Shown here piece by piece: positions 1-8,547 of a DNA stretch of 64,000 bases (position 1 is the stretch's first letter; each line of letters starts with the position of its first letter). The translations under genes and the position numbers were made by a program. The stretch covers positions 2,898,001-2,962,000 of the forward strand of contig NZ_JAPNJW010000001.1 of the NCBI RefSeq assembly GCF_026626745.1, in the 5' to 3' direction. The notes under the pieces were generated by a model that worked only from the letters and a program-made list of their open reading frames with translations, had not been told where the DNA came from and did no database searches. Source of the DNA: Nannocystis sp. RBIL2. Its GTDB lineage: Bacteria > Myxococcota_A > Polyangia > Nannocystales > Nannocystaceae.

Positions 1-480
1 ATCTACCTGCAAGGCGGCACGGCGAGGGTCCTGGGCAACAGCGTCTACTTGCCGGACGCTGGCGACGCTCACGCGCTGTGGCTGGCCTCGAACGCCACGC
101 CGATCGTCGACAACAACCTGTTCGAGTCGGAGAACTTGTCCGGCATCTGCGTGTTCTCGGAGGGGGGCGGATCGGTGCCCAACAACGCGCGCAACAACGT
201 GCTGGGCTGCAACTACACGCTGTTCGGGAACAGCCCGCTGCGCATGTGGACGACGGTGACGCAGTTCGAGGACGGGCTGGCAAACGCGGCGGACAACCTC
301 AAGCTGGCCCAGACCGTGATCGAGGCCGCCGACGACATGGTCCTCGACGCGCAGAGCCCGTGCCAGGTGACGCAGGGCGGCCGCGACATCACGGCCGACG
401 TCCCGGACGACATCAACGGCCTCACGCGCACGCCGCCGCTGAGCATCGGCGCGCACGAGTGGGACGGCGGCTGCCAGTGA
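1..480 (+). CDS. Right-handed beta-helix surface protein, C-terminal part
   Basis: The frame is open from the first base, so the gene enters from outside the window and only its last 159 residues are seen. Short repeating turns rich in Asn and Gly (for example VDNNLFESENLSG and NNARNNVLGCNYTLFG) look like successive coils of a parallel beta-helix. The tail IGAHEWDGGCQ resembles the IGAxE ending of choice-of-anchor Q / beta-helix repeat proteins. Such proteins are usually secreted or surface-bound. The stop is followed by a palindrome and then by a convergent gene. No catalytic site can be named from this fragment. Confidence 0.7.
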   Translation: MYLQGGTARVLGNSVYLPDAGDAHALWLASNATPIVDNNLFESENLSGICVFSEGGGSVPNNARNNVLGCNYTLFGNSPLRMWTTVTQFEDGLANAADNLKLAQTVIEAADDMVLDAQSPCQVTQGGRDITADVPDDINGLTRTPPLSIGAHEWDGGCQ

Positions 481-490
481 CGGCAGCAAC

Positions 491-527
491 GGACATGTCT
501 CCGAAGACATGCCCATTCGTTCATGTC
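491..527. repeat. TGTCC-type palindrome between convergent genes
   Basis: A TGTCT-CCGA-AGACA hairpin followed by two more ATG(C/T)C cores lies between the stops of two convergent genes (480 and 551). It belongs to a short palindrome family seen at several gene ends in this window and may act as a bidirectional terminator. Confidence 0.5.
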
Positions 528-550
528 ACTCGTGCTTGACGCTGGGCAGC

Positions 551-1153
551 TCACCCGCCGGTCAGCGGCCCGGTCCAGGTCTCCTTCTTGCCCTCGCCGA
601 ACACCACGCGCGACACGGCCCACCGCGTGGTCCCGCTGTCGGGCCGCGTCCACGCCACGAACGACGCGTCGTCGCCGGCGGCAGCGATCGCGCGGAGGCC
701 GTCTCCGTCCTGCTGCTGATCGCTTGCCTGCGTGTCCAGTGCACCGACGAGCTCGAGCGCGAGCACGTGATGGGTCAGCGTCCCGTCCGAGCTCTCGGAT
801 CCGACCACGTCGCAGCGAAGGACCCGAGCCCAGGTCGTGCTCAGGCGGCCAACCAGCGCGCCCTGCTCGCGCAGCGCGACCCCACGTCTCGCGTGGGCAA
901 GCCACGCGAGCCACAGCCCGATCCCCAGCGCGCTCGTCCCCATCAGCAGAAACGCGCCCCAGAGAAGCGGCGAATCGGTGTGGCCATCGTCGTACCTCGG
1001 AGGCTTGGCGAGGAACAGACCGCCGAGAAACATCGTGATGAACGCGAACGTCAGCGAGAGGCCGAGGAGCGACGGCACCATGTTCGGCGGAAGTGGAGGC
1101 AGCCTCGTCAAGGCGGGACTTTGCGTAGGGGCCGGTGCAGGGGCGTGCAGCAT
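551..1153 (-). CDS. Small membrane protein, function unknown
   Basis: This 200-residue protein has a Pro/Ala-rich N-terminus and two hydrophobic segments at about residues 25-48 and 62-86, followed by a soluble domain of about 110 residues. The pattern is a two-helix membrane anchor carrying a C-terminal domain. I recognise no family. The start at 1153 lies 8 bases after the stop of the broken DUF2201 gene upstream, so the two may have been co-transcribed. Met25 (1081) is an alternative start because the first 24 residues are low complexity. Neither start has a strong ribosome site. Confidence 0.6.
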   Translation of the reverse strand: MLHAPAPAPTQSPALTRLPPLPPNMVPSLLGLSLTFAFITMFLGGLFLAKPPRYDDGHTDSPLLWGAFLLMGTSALGIGLWLAWLAHARRGVALREQGALVGRLSTTWARVLRCDVVGSESSDGTLTHHVLALELVGALDTQASDQQQDGDGLRAIAAAGDDASFVAWTRPDSGTTRWAVSRVVFGEGKKETWTGPLTGG

Positions 1154-1161
1154 CGGTCAAC

Positions 1162-2217
1162 TCACGATGCCGCCCGAGTTGTCGCCCTGGGCGCCGGTGT
1201 CGCTCGACACGCGCTGTCGCTCGCCGCGGCGCCGCCGGTGTTTGCTTTCGGCCGCCGATGTCGTTCCCGACGAGGTCCGGCAGGTCGAGCGGAGACGTCC
1301 TGTCCCGAGGAACAGGCGATCGTCGAGCCTCGTCTCGCTGTCTCGAGCAGCGCCCCGTCGCCGCAGCCAGCGTCATACGCCACAGCGTCGCAGAAAACGA
1401 CGCGCACCTGCGGCACCTCGCGCGACATCGCGTAGCTGGCGATCGCCCCGAGCGCCTTCGCCAGCAGCTTGCGGTCCATCGAGCCCGAGGTGTCGAGCAC
1501 CACGCCGAACGTGCGCCCGTCGTCCTCGCGCGCCGCAGGCACCCACATCGGCCGCGGGATGTCGGGCGTCGACGACTGGCGGCGGCTCGCCCGTGCAAAG
1601 CTGCGGCGGCGCTCGAGCGGCGCGAAGTGTTCGTCGAACCACCGCGCGAGCTCGACGTCCCATGGCAGCGGCGGCTGATCCAGCGCACGGATCTCCTCGA
1701 CAAGCCCGCCCGGCAGCAGCCCGCGGCCCTCGGCGCGGTGGTACTCGAGCCCCTGCGCCAAGCAGCGGCGGAAGAACGCGTCGAGCGTCACGCCCTCGCC
1801 ACCCGGCTGCGCGTCATCGCCGAGCATGTCGCCGAGCCCGAACCCGCACAGCGTCGCCAGCTTTCGGTAGCGGCGCAGGTTGACGACGATGTGGTCGTAG
1901 ATCGCCTCCGCCGCCCAGTCCTTGAGCTCCGGGTCGTGCAGCAGCCCGAATTCGGGCAACTCGCCGATCCCCATCTCGACCAGCCAGCCGTTGATCACGT
2001 AGTCGCATGCGACGTTCCACAGGTACGGGTCGCGGCCGCCGGAGGGGCGCCACCTACCGTTCGTGCCGAAGGGCAGGATATTCCGCTTCGCGTGAGCGCT
2101 TACCAGCCGGTCGAGTCCCAGGACGTGGTCGCTTGGCGGGTCGCTGAGGCCGGTCTGCGCTCTAACCGCATGTGGAACGGTTCCACACGCCGGCCACGTA
2201 TGACCGCCTACAAGTGG
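1162..2217 (-). pseudogene. DUF2201 VWA-like/metallopeptidase gene, truncated at both ends
   Basis: The frame is open from 2217 to 1162 but has no normal start. The middle is typical of the DUF2201 family: RDPYLWNVACDYVINGW followed by the VWA-like core GVVLDTSGSMDRKLL (MIDAS-type DxSxS) and VVFCDAVAYDAG. The N-terminal putative metallopeptidase half is missing and is replaced by unrelated sequence ending in repeat copy A. After VVFCDAVAYDAG the usual C-terminus is lost and the frame becomes Arg/Ala-rich. A coding-looking tail, SSDTGAQGDNSGG, appears in another frame near 1165-1230. A GTG at 1998 could start a shorter product, but it falls inside a conserved motif. I read this as a dead gene. 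Confidence 0.65.
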
Positions 2218-2455
2218 CTATAGCGCTGTTCTGTGCGCGGTTTTTGGTGAAGTCATGTACAGGCGGCGCTAGGCCCCCCTACGAGCGTGTTTACGGTGGG
2301 CCGTCTCGAAAAGAACCAAATTCGCGACGAAATCGAGACGAATTTTCGAGACAACCGAGAGATCGCGCCGTCGCGCATGAGGGTGTCCAAGCCAACGTAG
2401 GCCCGCTGCTTGGCCAAGCCTTCAGGCCGCCGGTCGATGGGCCGTCGAGACAAGT
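2172..2455. repeat. Dispersed ~285-bp repeat, copy A
   Basis: This stretch is homologous, without gaps over long runs, to 14272-14555. It opens with an inverted repeat GTGGAAC-G-GTTCCAC and ends near a GGGCCGTCGAGAC motif shared by both copies. In the plus frame both copies can encode VYGGP(S/T)RKEPNSRRNRDE, and in the aligned core many differences are synonymous third-position changes. The copy interrupts the DUF2201 gene. It may be a small mobile element or a decayed gene family; no transposase is visible. Confidence 0.65.
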
Positions 2456-2499
2456 CGACCGACCTCCACGCGCCGACGAAGGCCGCGGCGTCCGGGCGA

Positions 2500-2662
2500 T
2501 GTCGCGGCAGCGCTGCCGGAAAGCCAGGCCCTGACCAATGCAATCCACAACGCGAACATGGAGAAGCAGAGTGCCCTCAATGCCACGTCCCAGGCCCTCA
2601 CGAATGCGGCCTACAACGCGAACGTGGCCTAAATGCCACGTCCCAGGCCCTCACCAACCCGA
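2500..2662 (+). pseudogene. RebB-like (R-body/killing-trait) gene fragment
   Basis: Translation gives QALTNAIHNANMEKQ followed by ALNATSQALTNAAYNANVA and then, after a one-base deletion, a second NATSQALTN. Repeats of small residues with Gln/Asn and NA motifs recall the RebB killing-trait domain of R-body proteins. There is no start codon, the end is frameshifted, and a unit of about 54 bases is tandemly repeated (2578 and 2633). The assignment is tentative because only about 50 residues remain. Confidence 0.3.
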
Positions 2663-2692
2663 CCTCGCCGAGTACCTCACGAGCGGCGGCCT

Positions 2693-2719
2693 ATTCGCCC
2701 GGCGACATGCCGGGCGAAT
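2693..2719. repeat. Perfect 11-bp stem hairpin
   Basis: ATTCGCCCGGC and GCCGGGCGAAT flank the 5-base loop GACAT. The hairpin lies in the decayed region between the Reb-like fragment and the stop of the dehydrogenase operon. It could terminate the leftward operon or mark a recombination site. No T-run follows on either strand. Confidence 0.6.
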
Positions 2720-2863
2720 TGCGCCCGTGGAGTCGGCAGGCGATCACATCAAGCGGTCAGGTTCATCGGCCGCGTCGGCCCGGTCTCGCCCGCGCTGGCG
2801 CTCGGCAACCCGCGCAGCGCGCGGGTGTCGTTCCCCGAGGCGAAGGTGATGGTCGGCTGAGCC

Positions 2864-5083
2864 TCACAGCAGCTTGTCGAGCGTGATCGGCAGCTCGCGG
2901 ATCCGCTTGCCGGTCGCGTGCCAGACGGCGTTGGCGATCGCCGGCGCGACGGCGACGACGCCGATCTCGCCCAGGCCCTTGGCGCCGAGCGCGTTGACGA
3001 TCTCGTCGCGCTCCTCGACGAGGATCACCTCGATGTCGGGGACGTCGGCGTGCACGGGCACGTGGTAGTCGGCGAGGTTGTGCGTGATGAAGCGGCCGAG
3101 GGCGTGGTCGATCACGCTGTGCTCCTGCAGCGCCGCGCCGATGCCCCACACGACGCTGCCGATCACCTGGCTCTCCGCCGTCTTCGGGTTGATCACGCGG
3201 CCGCCGGCGATCGCGGTGACGACCCGCGTCACGCGGATCGTGCCGAGCTCGGGGTCGACCTTGACCTCCGCGAACGCGGCGGAGTGGGTGTAGCGCGAGT
3301 ACTTCTCGTGGGCCTTGCTCGGGCGCGTGGTCACCTCGTCGGCGAGATGGTCGATCCCCGCGCGGTGGAGGACCTCGGCGAAGGTCAGCGCCCGCGACGG
3401 GTCGGCGCGCGCGCGCAGCAGGCCGCCGATGAACTCGACGTCCTCGGGCCGCAGGCGCGCGAGCGGCGAGCCCTCGAGCTGCTGCGCCAGCTTGAGCAGC
3501 TTGCTGCGCAGCTCGCGGCAGACGGCGTCGACGGCCGAGCCGACCGAGGCCACGGTGAACGAGCCGCCCTCGACCGGCGCGCTCGCCAGGGCCGAGTCGC
3601 CGAGCTTGAACGTGACGCGCTCCAGCGGCAGCCCGAGCGCGTCGGCGGCGATCTGCGTCATCGCGGTGTACGTGCCGGTGCCGATGTCCTCGGTCGCGCT
3701 GGCGACGGCGAGCCGGCCGTCGGCGGTCAGCACGGCGCGCGCCGAGGCCTTGCGCTGGGTCGACTCCCACGCGCCGGTCGCCATGCCCCAGCCGACCAGC
3801 AGGTCGCCGTCCCGCATCGAGCGCGGCTCCGGGTCGCGCTGCGACCAGCCGAACCGCTCGGCGGCCTGGTGATAGCAGGCGCGCAGCTCCTTGCTCGAGT
3901 ACGGCCGCTTCTCGTTGCCGTCGTGCTCGGCGTAGTTGATCAGGCGCAGCTCGAGCGGATCCACGGCGAGCGCGACCGCGAGCTCGTCCATCGCGCACTC
4001 GAGCGCGTAGACACCCCACATGGCCCCGGGCGCGCGCATGTCCATCGGGGTGAACAGGTCGAGCGCGACGACCTCGTGAGCGAAGCGGACGTTGTCGCAG
4101 CGGTACATCAGGCCGGTCCAGTCGACCACGGTCTCGCTGTAGTCCTCGAAGCGCGAGGTCTCGGCGACGGCCTCGTGGATCGCCGCCGCGAGCGCGCCGT
4201 CGCGGGTCGCGGCCAGCGAGAGGCGCTGCCAGGTGGTCGGTCGGTGGCCGATGGTGAACATCTGCTGGCGCGTCAGCGCGACGCGGACCGAGCGCTGCAG
4301 TTGCCGCGCGGCGAGCACCGCGAGCACCACTTGATACTGCGGCCGCAGCCCCGAGCCGAACGCGCCGCCGACGAAGGGGGCGAGCACGCGGATCTCGCCC
4401 GCCTCGGCGCCGAAGATGGTGGTCAGGTAGCTCTGGACGTTCTGCACGCCCTGGGTCTTGTCGTACACGGTCAGCGTGCCGTCCTCGTCGACGACGACCG
4501 TCGTAGCGAACGGCTCCATCGGGTTGTGATGCTCGACCGGCACACGGTACTCGGCCTGCACGCGCACCGGGGCGCGGGCGAACGCCTTGTCGGCGCTGCC
4601 GCGCGAGGGCGGCGTCACCGACGGGCGCTCGTGCGGCGGCGGTTTATAGGCGCGCTCGCGGTGCGCCTCGAGGTCGGTCTCGTGCGGCGCGGGGGCGACC
4701 TCGACGCGCACCAGCGAGGCGGCGTGGCGCGCGAGCTCGAGGCTGTCGGCGACGACGAGCGCGATCGGCTGGCCGCTCCAGCGGATCTCCGCGTCCTGCA
4801 GCGGACGGAACGGCGAGCCGGGCGGGGCGAGCTCGTCGCGCCAGCGCTTGTCGCCGCGCGCGAGCCGGGGCGCGTTCTCGTGGGTGAACACCTGCAGCAC
4901 GCCCGGCAGCGCCAGCGCCTGCGAGGCATCGATCCGCGTGATCGTGCCGCGCGCGACCGCGCTGCCGATCACGAAGCCGTGGACGAGGTCCGGCGCGGCG
5001 TGCTCGGCGGCGTACCTGGCCTTGCCCGTCACCTTGGCGCGTCCGTCGACGCGGCTCACTCGCTCACCGACGTGCGTCGTCAC
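2864..5083 (-). CDS. Molybdopterin aldehyde/xanthine dehydrogenase large subunit (PaoC-like)
   Basis: This 739-residue protein is the molybdenum-cofactor subunit of a xanthine dehydrogenase-family hydroxylase and would oxidise an aldehyde or heteroaromatic substrate. It shows the N-terminal a/b hammerhead (GKARYAAEHAAPDLVHG), the cofactor loop VGGAFGSGLRPQ and, near the C-terminus, GAKGLGEIG with the catalytic Glu at 706. Length and motifs match PaoC/YagR-type enzymes. It is the last gene of a three-gene operon and overlaps the FAD subunit by 20 bases, giving the order small-FAD-large as in paoABC. The physiological substrate is not predictable from sequence. Confidence 0.92.
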   Translation of the reverse strand: MTTHVGERVSRVDGRAKVTGKARYAAEHAAPDLVHGFVIGSAVARGTITRIDASQALALPGVLQVFTHENAPRLARGDKRWRDELAPPGSPFRPLQDAEIRWSGQPIALVVADSLELARHAASLVRVEVAPAPHETDLEAHRERAYKPPPHERPSVTPPSRGSADKAFARAPVRVQAEYRVPVEHHNPMEPFATTVVVDEDGTLTVYDKTQGVQNVQSYLTTIFGAEAGEIRVLAPFVGGAFGSGLRPQYQVVLAVLAARQLQRSVRVALTRQQMFTIGHRPTTWQRLSLAATRDGALAAAIHEAVAETSRFEDYSETVVDWTGLMYRCDNVRFAHEVVALDLFTPMDMRAPGAMWGVYALECAMDELAVALAVDPLELRLINYAEHDGNEKRPYSSKELRACYHQAAERFGWSQRDPEPRSMRDGDLLVGWGMATGAWESTQRKASARAVLTADGRLAVASATEDIGTGTYTAMTQIAADALGLPLERVTFKLGDSALASAPVEGGSFTVASVGSAVDAVCRELRSKLLKLAQQLEGSPLARLRPEDVEFIGGLLRARADPSRALTFAEVLHRAGIDHLADEVTTRPSKAHEKYSRYTHSAAFAEVKVDPELGTIRVTRVVTAIAGGRVINPKTAESQVIGSVVWGIGAALQEHSVIDHALGRFITHNLADYHVPVHADVPDIEVILVEERDEIVNALGAKGLGEIGVVAVAPAIANAVWHATGKRIRELPITLDKLL

Positions 5084-6071
5084 GGCTCGTCCTCCCTGCG
5101 GCGTGGCTCAGCGCGCGGACGATGGCCCGCCGCGCCAGTTCGATCTTGAAGTCGTTGGCGCCGCGGCCGACCGCGCCCTGCAGCAGCGCGTCGGCGACGC
5201 GTTGGAAGTGCTCCAGCGCCACGCGCCGGCCGACCAGCAGCGCCTCGGCCTCGCGGTCTCGCCACGGCTTGTGAGCGACGCCGCCGAGGGCGACACGCGC
5301 CTCGGTGACGGTGCCGCCCTGCAGCTCGAGCGCCGCGGCGACCGAGACCAGCGCGAACGCGTACGACGCCCGGTCGCGAATTTTCAAATAGGCGTGGTGC
5401 TCGGCGAAGCCGAGCGCGGGCAGCTCGACCGCGGTGATCAGCTCGCCCTGCCGCAGGTTGGTGTCGAGCTGCGGGGCGTCGCCCGGCAGGCGGTGGAACT
5501 CGGCGAACGCGATCGCGCGGTCGCCCTCGGGGCCGGTGACGTGGACGACCGCCTCGAGGGCCGCGAGCGCGACGCTCATGTCGGACGGGTTGACGGCGAT
5601 GCACTGCTCGCTGGCGCCGAGGATCGCGTGCATGCGGTTGAACCCGCCGAGCGCGGCGCAGCCGGTCCCGGGCTCGCGCTTGTTGCACGGCGTCGTGGTG
5701 TCGTAGAAGTAGCTGCAGCGGGTCCGCTGCATCAGGTTGCCGCCGGTCGACGCCATGTTGCGGAGCTGCGCCGAGGCGCCCGACAGGATCGCCCGCGACA
5801 GCAGCGGGTAGCGCCGCTCGACCTCGGGGTGGTACGCGAGGTCGGAGTTCTTCACCAGCGCGCCGATCCGCAGGCCGCCGCGCTCGCCGGGCCCGATCTC
5901 GCCGAGCGGCAGGCGCGTGATGTCGACGATCCGCGTCGGCCGCTCGACGTTCTCCTTGATCAGGTCGACGAGGTTGGTGCCGCCGGCGATGAACCTGGCC
6001 GATGGGTCAGCCGCGACCGCGCGCACGGCGGCGCCGACGTCGTCGGCCCGGAGGTAGGCGAAGCGGTTCAT
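5064..6071 (-). CDS. FAD-binding subunit of the molybdenum hydroxylase (PaoB-like)
   Basis: This 335-residue protein has the FAD pyrophosphate motif FIAGGTNLVDL (about residues 27-37) and the CO dehydrogenase flavoprotein C-terminal domain. It carries Cys119, Cys129, Cys138 and Cys157 around CNKREPGTGC. That insert is the hallmark of PaoB-type subunits, which bind an extra [4Fe-4S] cluster absent from ordinary xanthine dehydrogenases. It would pass electrons from the molybdenum subunit to FAD. The start ATG overlaps the stop of the small subunit by ATGA and is preceded by GGAGGGG. Confidence 0.92.
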   Translation of the reverse strand: MNRFAYLRADDVGAAVRAVAADPSARFIAGGTNLVDLIKENVERPTRIVDITRLPLGEIGPGERGGLRIGALVKNSDLAYHPEVERRYPLLSRAILSGASAQLRNMASTGGNLMQRTRCSYFYDTTTPCNKREPGTGCAALGGFNRMHAILGASEQCIAVNPSDMSVALAALEAVVHVTGPEGDRAIAFAEFHRLPGDAPQLDTNLRQGELITAVELPALGFAEHHAYLKIRDRASYAFALVSVAAALELQGGTVTEARVALGGVAHKPWRDREAEALLVGRRVALEHFQRVADALLQGAVGRGANDFKIELARRAIVRALSHAAGRTSRDDARR

Positions 6072-6565
6072 CGCCCCTCCTCGTGGCCCATGGCTTGCTC
6101 GATCGCGGCGACGATCTGCGGGTAGGCGCCGCAGCGGCAGATGTTACCGCTCATCAGCTCGCGGATCTCGTCCGGCGTGCGCGCCCGGCCCTCGCGGATC
6201 AACCCGACCGCCGAGCAGATCTGGCCCGGCGTGCAGTAGCCGCACTGGAACGCGTCGTGATCGATGAACGCCTGCTGCAACGGGTGCAGCGCCTGACCCT
6301 CGGCGAGGCCCTCGATCGTCGTCACCTCGGCGCCGTCGCGCATGATCGCCAGTGACAGGCACGAGTTGCTCCGCCGGCCGTCGACGAGCACCGTGCACGC
6401 GCCGCACTGCCCGTGATCGCAACCCTTCTTGGTGCCGGTCAGGTGGAGCTGCTCGCGCAGCGCGTCGAGCAGGGTCGTCCACGGCGAGACGTCGAGCTGC
6501 TTCGCGGCGCCGTTGACCCGCAGGGTGATCCGCGAACAGGCGTCGTTGTAGTTGCCATCGTTCAT
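6068..6565 (-). CDS. [2Fe-2S] small subunit of the molybdenum hydroxylase (PaoA-like)
   Basis: This 165-residue iron-sulfur subunit has the plant-type ferredoxin cluster motif CDHGQCGACTVLVDGRRSNSC and the second cluster motif CGYCTPGQ...CRCGAY. Together these bind two [2Fe-2S] clusters that carry electrons to the FAD subunit. I start it at the ATG giving MNDGNYNDACS, because upstream codons are Arg-rich and unlike the family. No twin-arginine signal peptide is seen at this start, unlike E. coli PaoA, so the complex may be cytoplasmic. It is the first gene of the operon. Confidence 0.9.
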   Translation of the reverse strand: MNDGNYNDACSRITLRVNGAAKQLDVSPWTTLLDALREQLHLTGTKKGCDHGQCGACTVLVDGRRSNSCLSLAIMRDGAEVTTIEGLAEGQALHPLQQAFIDHDAFQCGYCTPGQICSAVGLIREGRARTPDEIRELMSGNICRCGAYPQIVAAIEQAMGHEEGR

Positions 6566-6996
6566 GCTGCAACGCTCTCCGCGCGAGGCCTGTCCCGTAG
6601 CACCGCTCGCCGCCGTCGCCACCGGACGGCGGGTGGTGCGACGGTGACACTGGAGGAGCAGTGTTCGCTGACCGGCCCGCGATTCGTCAGCGTGGTCACC
6701 GCGCTCGCCAGCGCGGCGCTCGGAGGACTTGGACCCCGGTGGTCGCCGGGTGTCGAGGTCGGTGGATGCGGCGGCGCGGATCCAGTTGGCTGTCCGCTGG
6801 GACATGTGCGACGTCCACCTCGACGCGCTCGGGCGTTGTCGCGTTCGCCCGCCTCGCCGTCGAGGTCGGTCGTGGGGGTCGTCGTGACTTGCGAGCCGGC
6901 CCGAGGCGCTCCCTCCGCCGCCCATTTGACAAAACTGCACACAGACGGCTGAATCTCGGCGCCTCGTGGTCGCCATGACTGCCCCCTTTCGCCGCC
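6566..6996. other. Spacer upstream of the dehydrogenase operon
   Basis: I see no credible gene in this 430-base stretch. It contains one TGTCC-GCTG-GGACA palindrome (6791-6804) and an AT-richer patch around 6924-6950. The promoter of the leftward operon should lie here. Confidence 0.5.
6791..6804. repeat. TGTCC-type palindrome
   Basis: TGTCC-GCTG-GGACA forms a 5-bp perfect stem and is followed by TGT. It is the same design as the palindromes at 15991, 42179 and 60013. Confidence 0.45.
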
Positions 6997-7650
6997 TTAC
7001 GGGGTGACGACGATCAGATTGTCGACGCTCCGGACCCCCGGCGCCCGCCAGGCCGCCCGCTCGGCCTCCTCCTTCTCCAGCCACGAGCGGACGTGGCCGC
7101 GCAGGGTCACCTTGTTGTCGTGGACCTCGACCGTCACCCGGCGCGCGTCGAACTCGGCGGTGCGCTTGAACGCCTCCTCGATCTTGCTCTTGATGTCGGT
7201 CGGCGACAGCATCGGCTTGACCGTGATCGCATTCGTCACCCCGAGCACCCCGGTCAGGTAGCGGACCGAGCGCTCGGCCGCCTCCTTCTGGTACTGCCAC
7301 TCGACCTCGCCCTCGAGCGTGACCCAGCCGTCCTTGACAATCGCCTTGATCCGGTCGCTCGGCACCAGCACGTTCGACTTGAGCGCGTTGACGGCCGCGA
7401 TGGCGACGTCCTCGTCGGTGCGCTGGCTCGACCCCGGCAACTTGACCTCGAGCTCGTTGGCCACCGCCGCCACCCCGTAGACCCCCTTGGCCGCCTTCTC
7501 CGCCGCGTACTTCTCGGCGTACGAGGGCACGTGCCCGGTCAGCGTGACCACCCCGCTCTTGACCGTCACGCCGATGTGGGCTGGATTGACCGACGGATGC
7601 CAGGCCAGCTCGCTGAGGATCTCACGCTGCAATTCGATATCTGTCTTCAT
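6997..7650 (-). CDS. Protein with three BON domains
   Basis: This 217-residue protein consists of three consecutive BON modules (about residues 5-70, 75-145 and 147-217). Each has the conserved pattern of a short helix, then V.(D/S)G.VTL.G.V, then a second helix (VKSGVVTLTGHV, VKDGWVTLEGEV, VHDNKVTLRGHV). BON domains bind phospholipid or peptidoglycan surfaces and occur in OsmY-like stress proteins. There is no signal peptide, so it may stay cytoplasmic. I start at MKTDIEL, with GGAG 11 bases upstream, rather than at the earlier MERAA. It resembles the multi-BON proteins often found beside stress genes. Confidence 0.9.
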   Translation of the reverse strand: MKTDIELQREILSELAWHPSVNPAHIGVTVKSGVVTLTGHVPSYAEKYAAEKAAKGVYGVAAVANELEVKLPGSSQRTDEDVAIAAVNALKSNVLVPSDRIKAIVKDGWVTLEGEVEWQYQKEAAERSVRYLTGVLGVTNAITVKPMLSPTDIKSKIEEAFKRTAEFDARRVTVEVHDNKVTLRGHVRSWLEKEEAERAAWRAPGVRSVDNLIVVTP

Positions 7651-8028
7651 CGCGGCTCGCTCCATTCACGCGCGATCCCGCGCCTCATCTGAATAGCACC
7701 CGACCCCGACCCGGCAAGCAGCCCCGGCACCCCTTGGCGGAGGTCGGCGCGCCGGCCCGCGCCCGCCCCCGCCCCGCACACACTCGATCGCCGCCGGCGC
7801 CGGGTGGGGCACCGGTCAGGCTCGGTGCGATGAATTCGAACCAATTCGTTGCAGGGACCGCCGCAGCCATGCGAGCCCATGCGAGCAGGCGTAGGGCCCG
7901 ATCGGACCGGCGCTCAAATCGCCGGTTGATGCCATTCGCCGGGGGGACAGCGCTGAGCAGCGGGCGGACCGGCGCGGCGGCGACCATTACGCATTGACAT
8001 CCGGCGTGGGGGGATCAAGCTTTGTCGC
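7651..8028. other. Divergent promoter region
   Basis: About 380 bases separate the leftward BON gene from the rightward peroxiredoxin pair. No coding sequence is supported. Promoters for both directions are expected here, but no clear -35/-10 pair can be chosen. Confidence 0.4.
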
Positions 8029-8547
8029 GTGCAACGATCGACCATTCTACAGCCCGGCGTCGAGGCCCCCGATTTCACGCTCAAGGCGACGCCGGATCAG
8101 GCCGTCTCGCTGTCCGACTTCCGCGGCCGGCCGATCGTCCTCGCGTTCTACCCGGCCGACTGGAGCCCGGTCTGCGGCGATCAGATGAGCGTCTACAACC
8201 AGATCCTCGACGAGTTCCGCACCCACGACGCGCAGCTGCTCGCAATCTCGACCGACGGCGTGTGGTGCCACCTCGCGTTCGCGCGCGACCGCCGGCTCGG
8301 CTTTCCGTTGCTCGCCGACTTCGAGCCCAAGGGGGCGGTCGGCCGGGCGTATGGCGCCTACGACGACAAGGAAGGGGTCTGCGAGCGGGCGCTGTTCGTG
8401 ATCGACGGCGACGGCCGGATCGCGTGGAGCTACCTGTCGCCGAGCGGCGTCAACCCCGGCGCCGACGGGATCCTCGCGGCGCTCGAGCGGCTGCGTCCGG
8501 ACGAGCCGCGCCAGACGCGACCCCGACAACAGGAGACACACCCATGA
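8029..8547 (+). CDS. AhpC/TSA-type peroxiredoxin
   Basis: This 172-residue thiol peroxidase would reduce hydrogen peroxide or organic peroxides through Cys49 in FYPADWSPVCGDQ, the peroxiredoxin active site. The usual Thr of P-x3-T-x2-C is Ser here. FTLKATPDQAVSLSDFRGRP and the downstream FVIDGDGRIAWSY are typical thioredoxin-fold strands. Further Cys residues (around 86 and 117) could resolve the sulfenic acid. The start is GTG, with a G-rich stretch about 15 bases upstream. The stop overlaps the next gene by ATGA, so peroxide reduction and the DsbA-like partner are made together. Confidence 0.88.
   Translation: MQRSTILQPGVEAPDFTLKATPDQAVSLSDFRGRPIVLAFYPADWSPVCGDQMSVYNQILDEFRTHDAQLLAISTDGVWCHLAFARDRRLGFPLLADFEPKGAVGRAYGAYDDKEGVCERALFVIDGDGRIAWSYLSPSGVNPGADGILAALERLRPDEPRQTRPRQQETHP

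Noticed and set aside
6926..6952. TTGACA near 6926 as a plus-strand promoter
   Set aside because: There is no acceptable -10 at proper spacing and no rightward gene follows until 8029.
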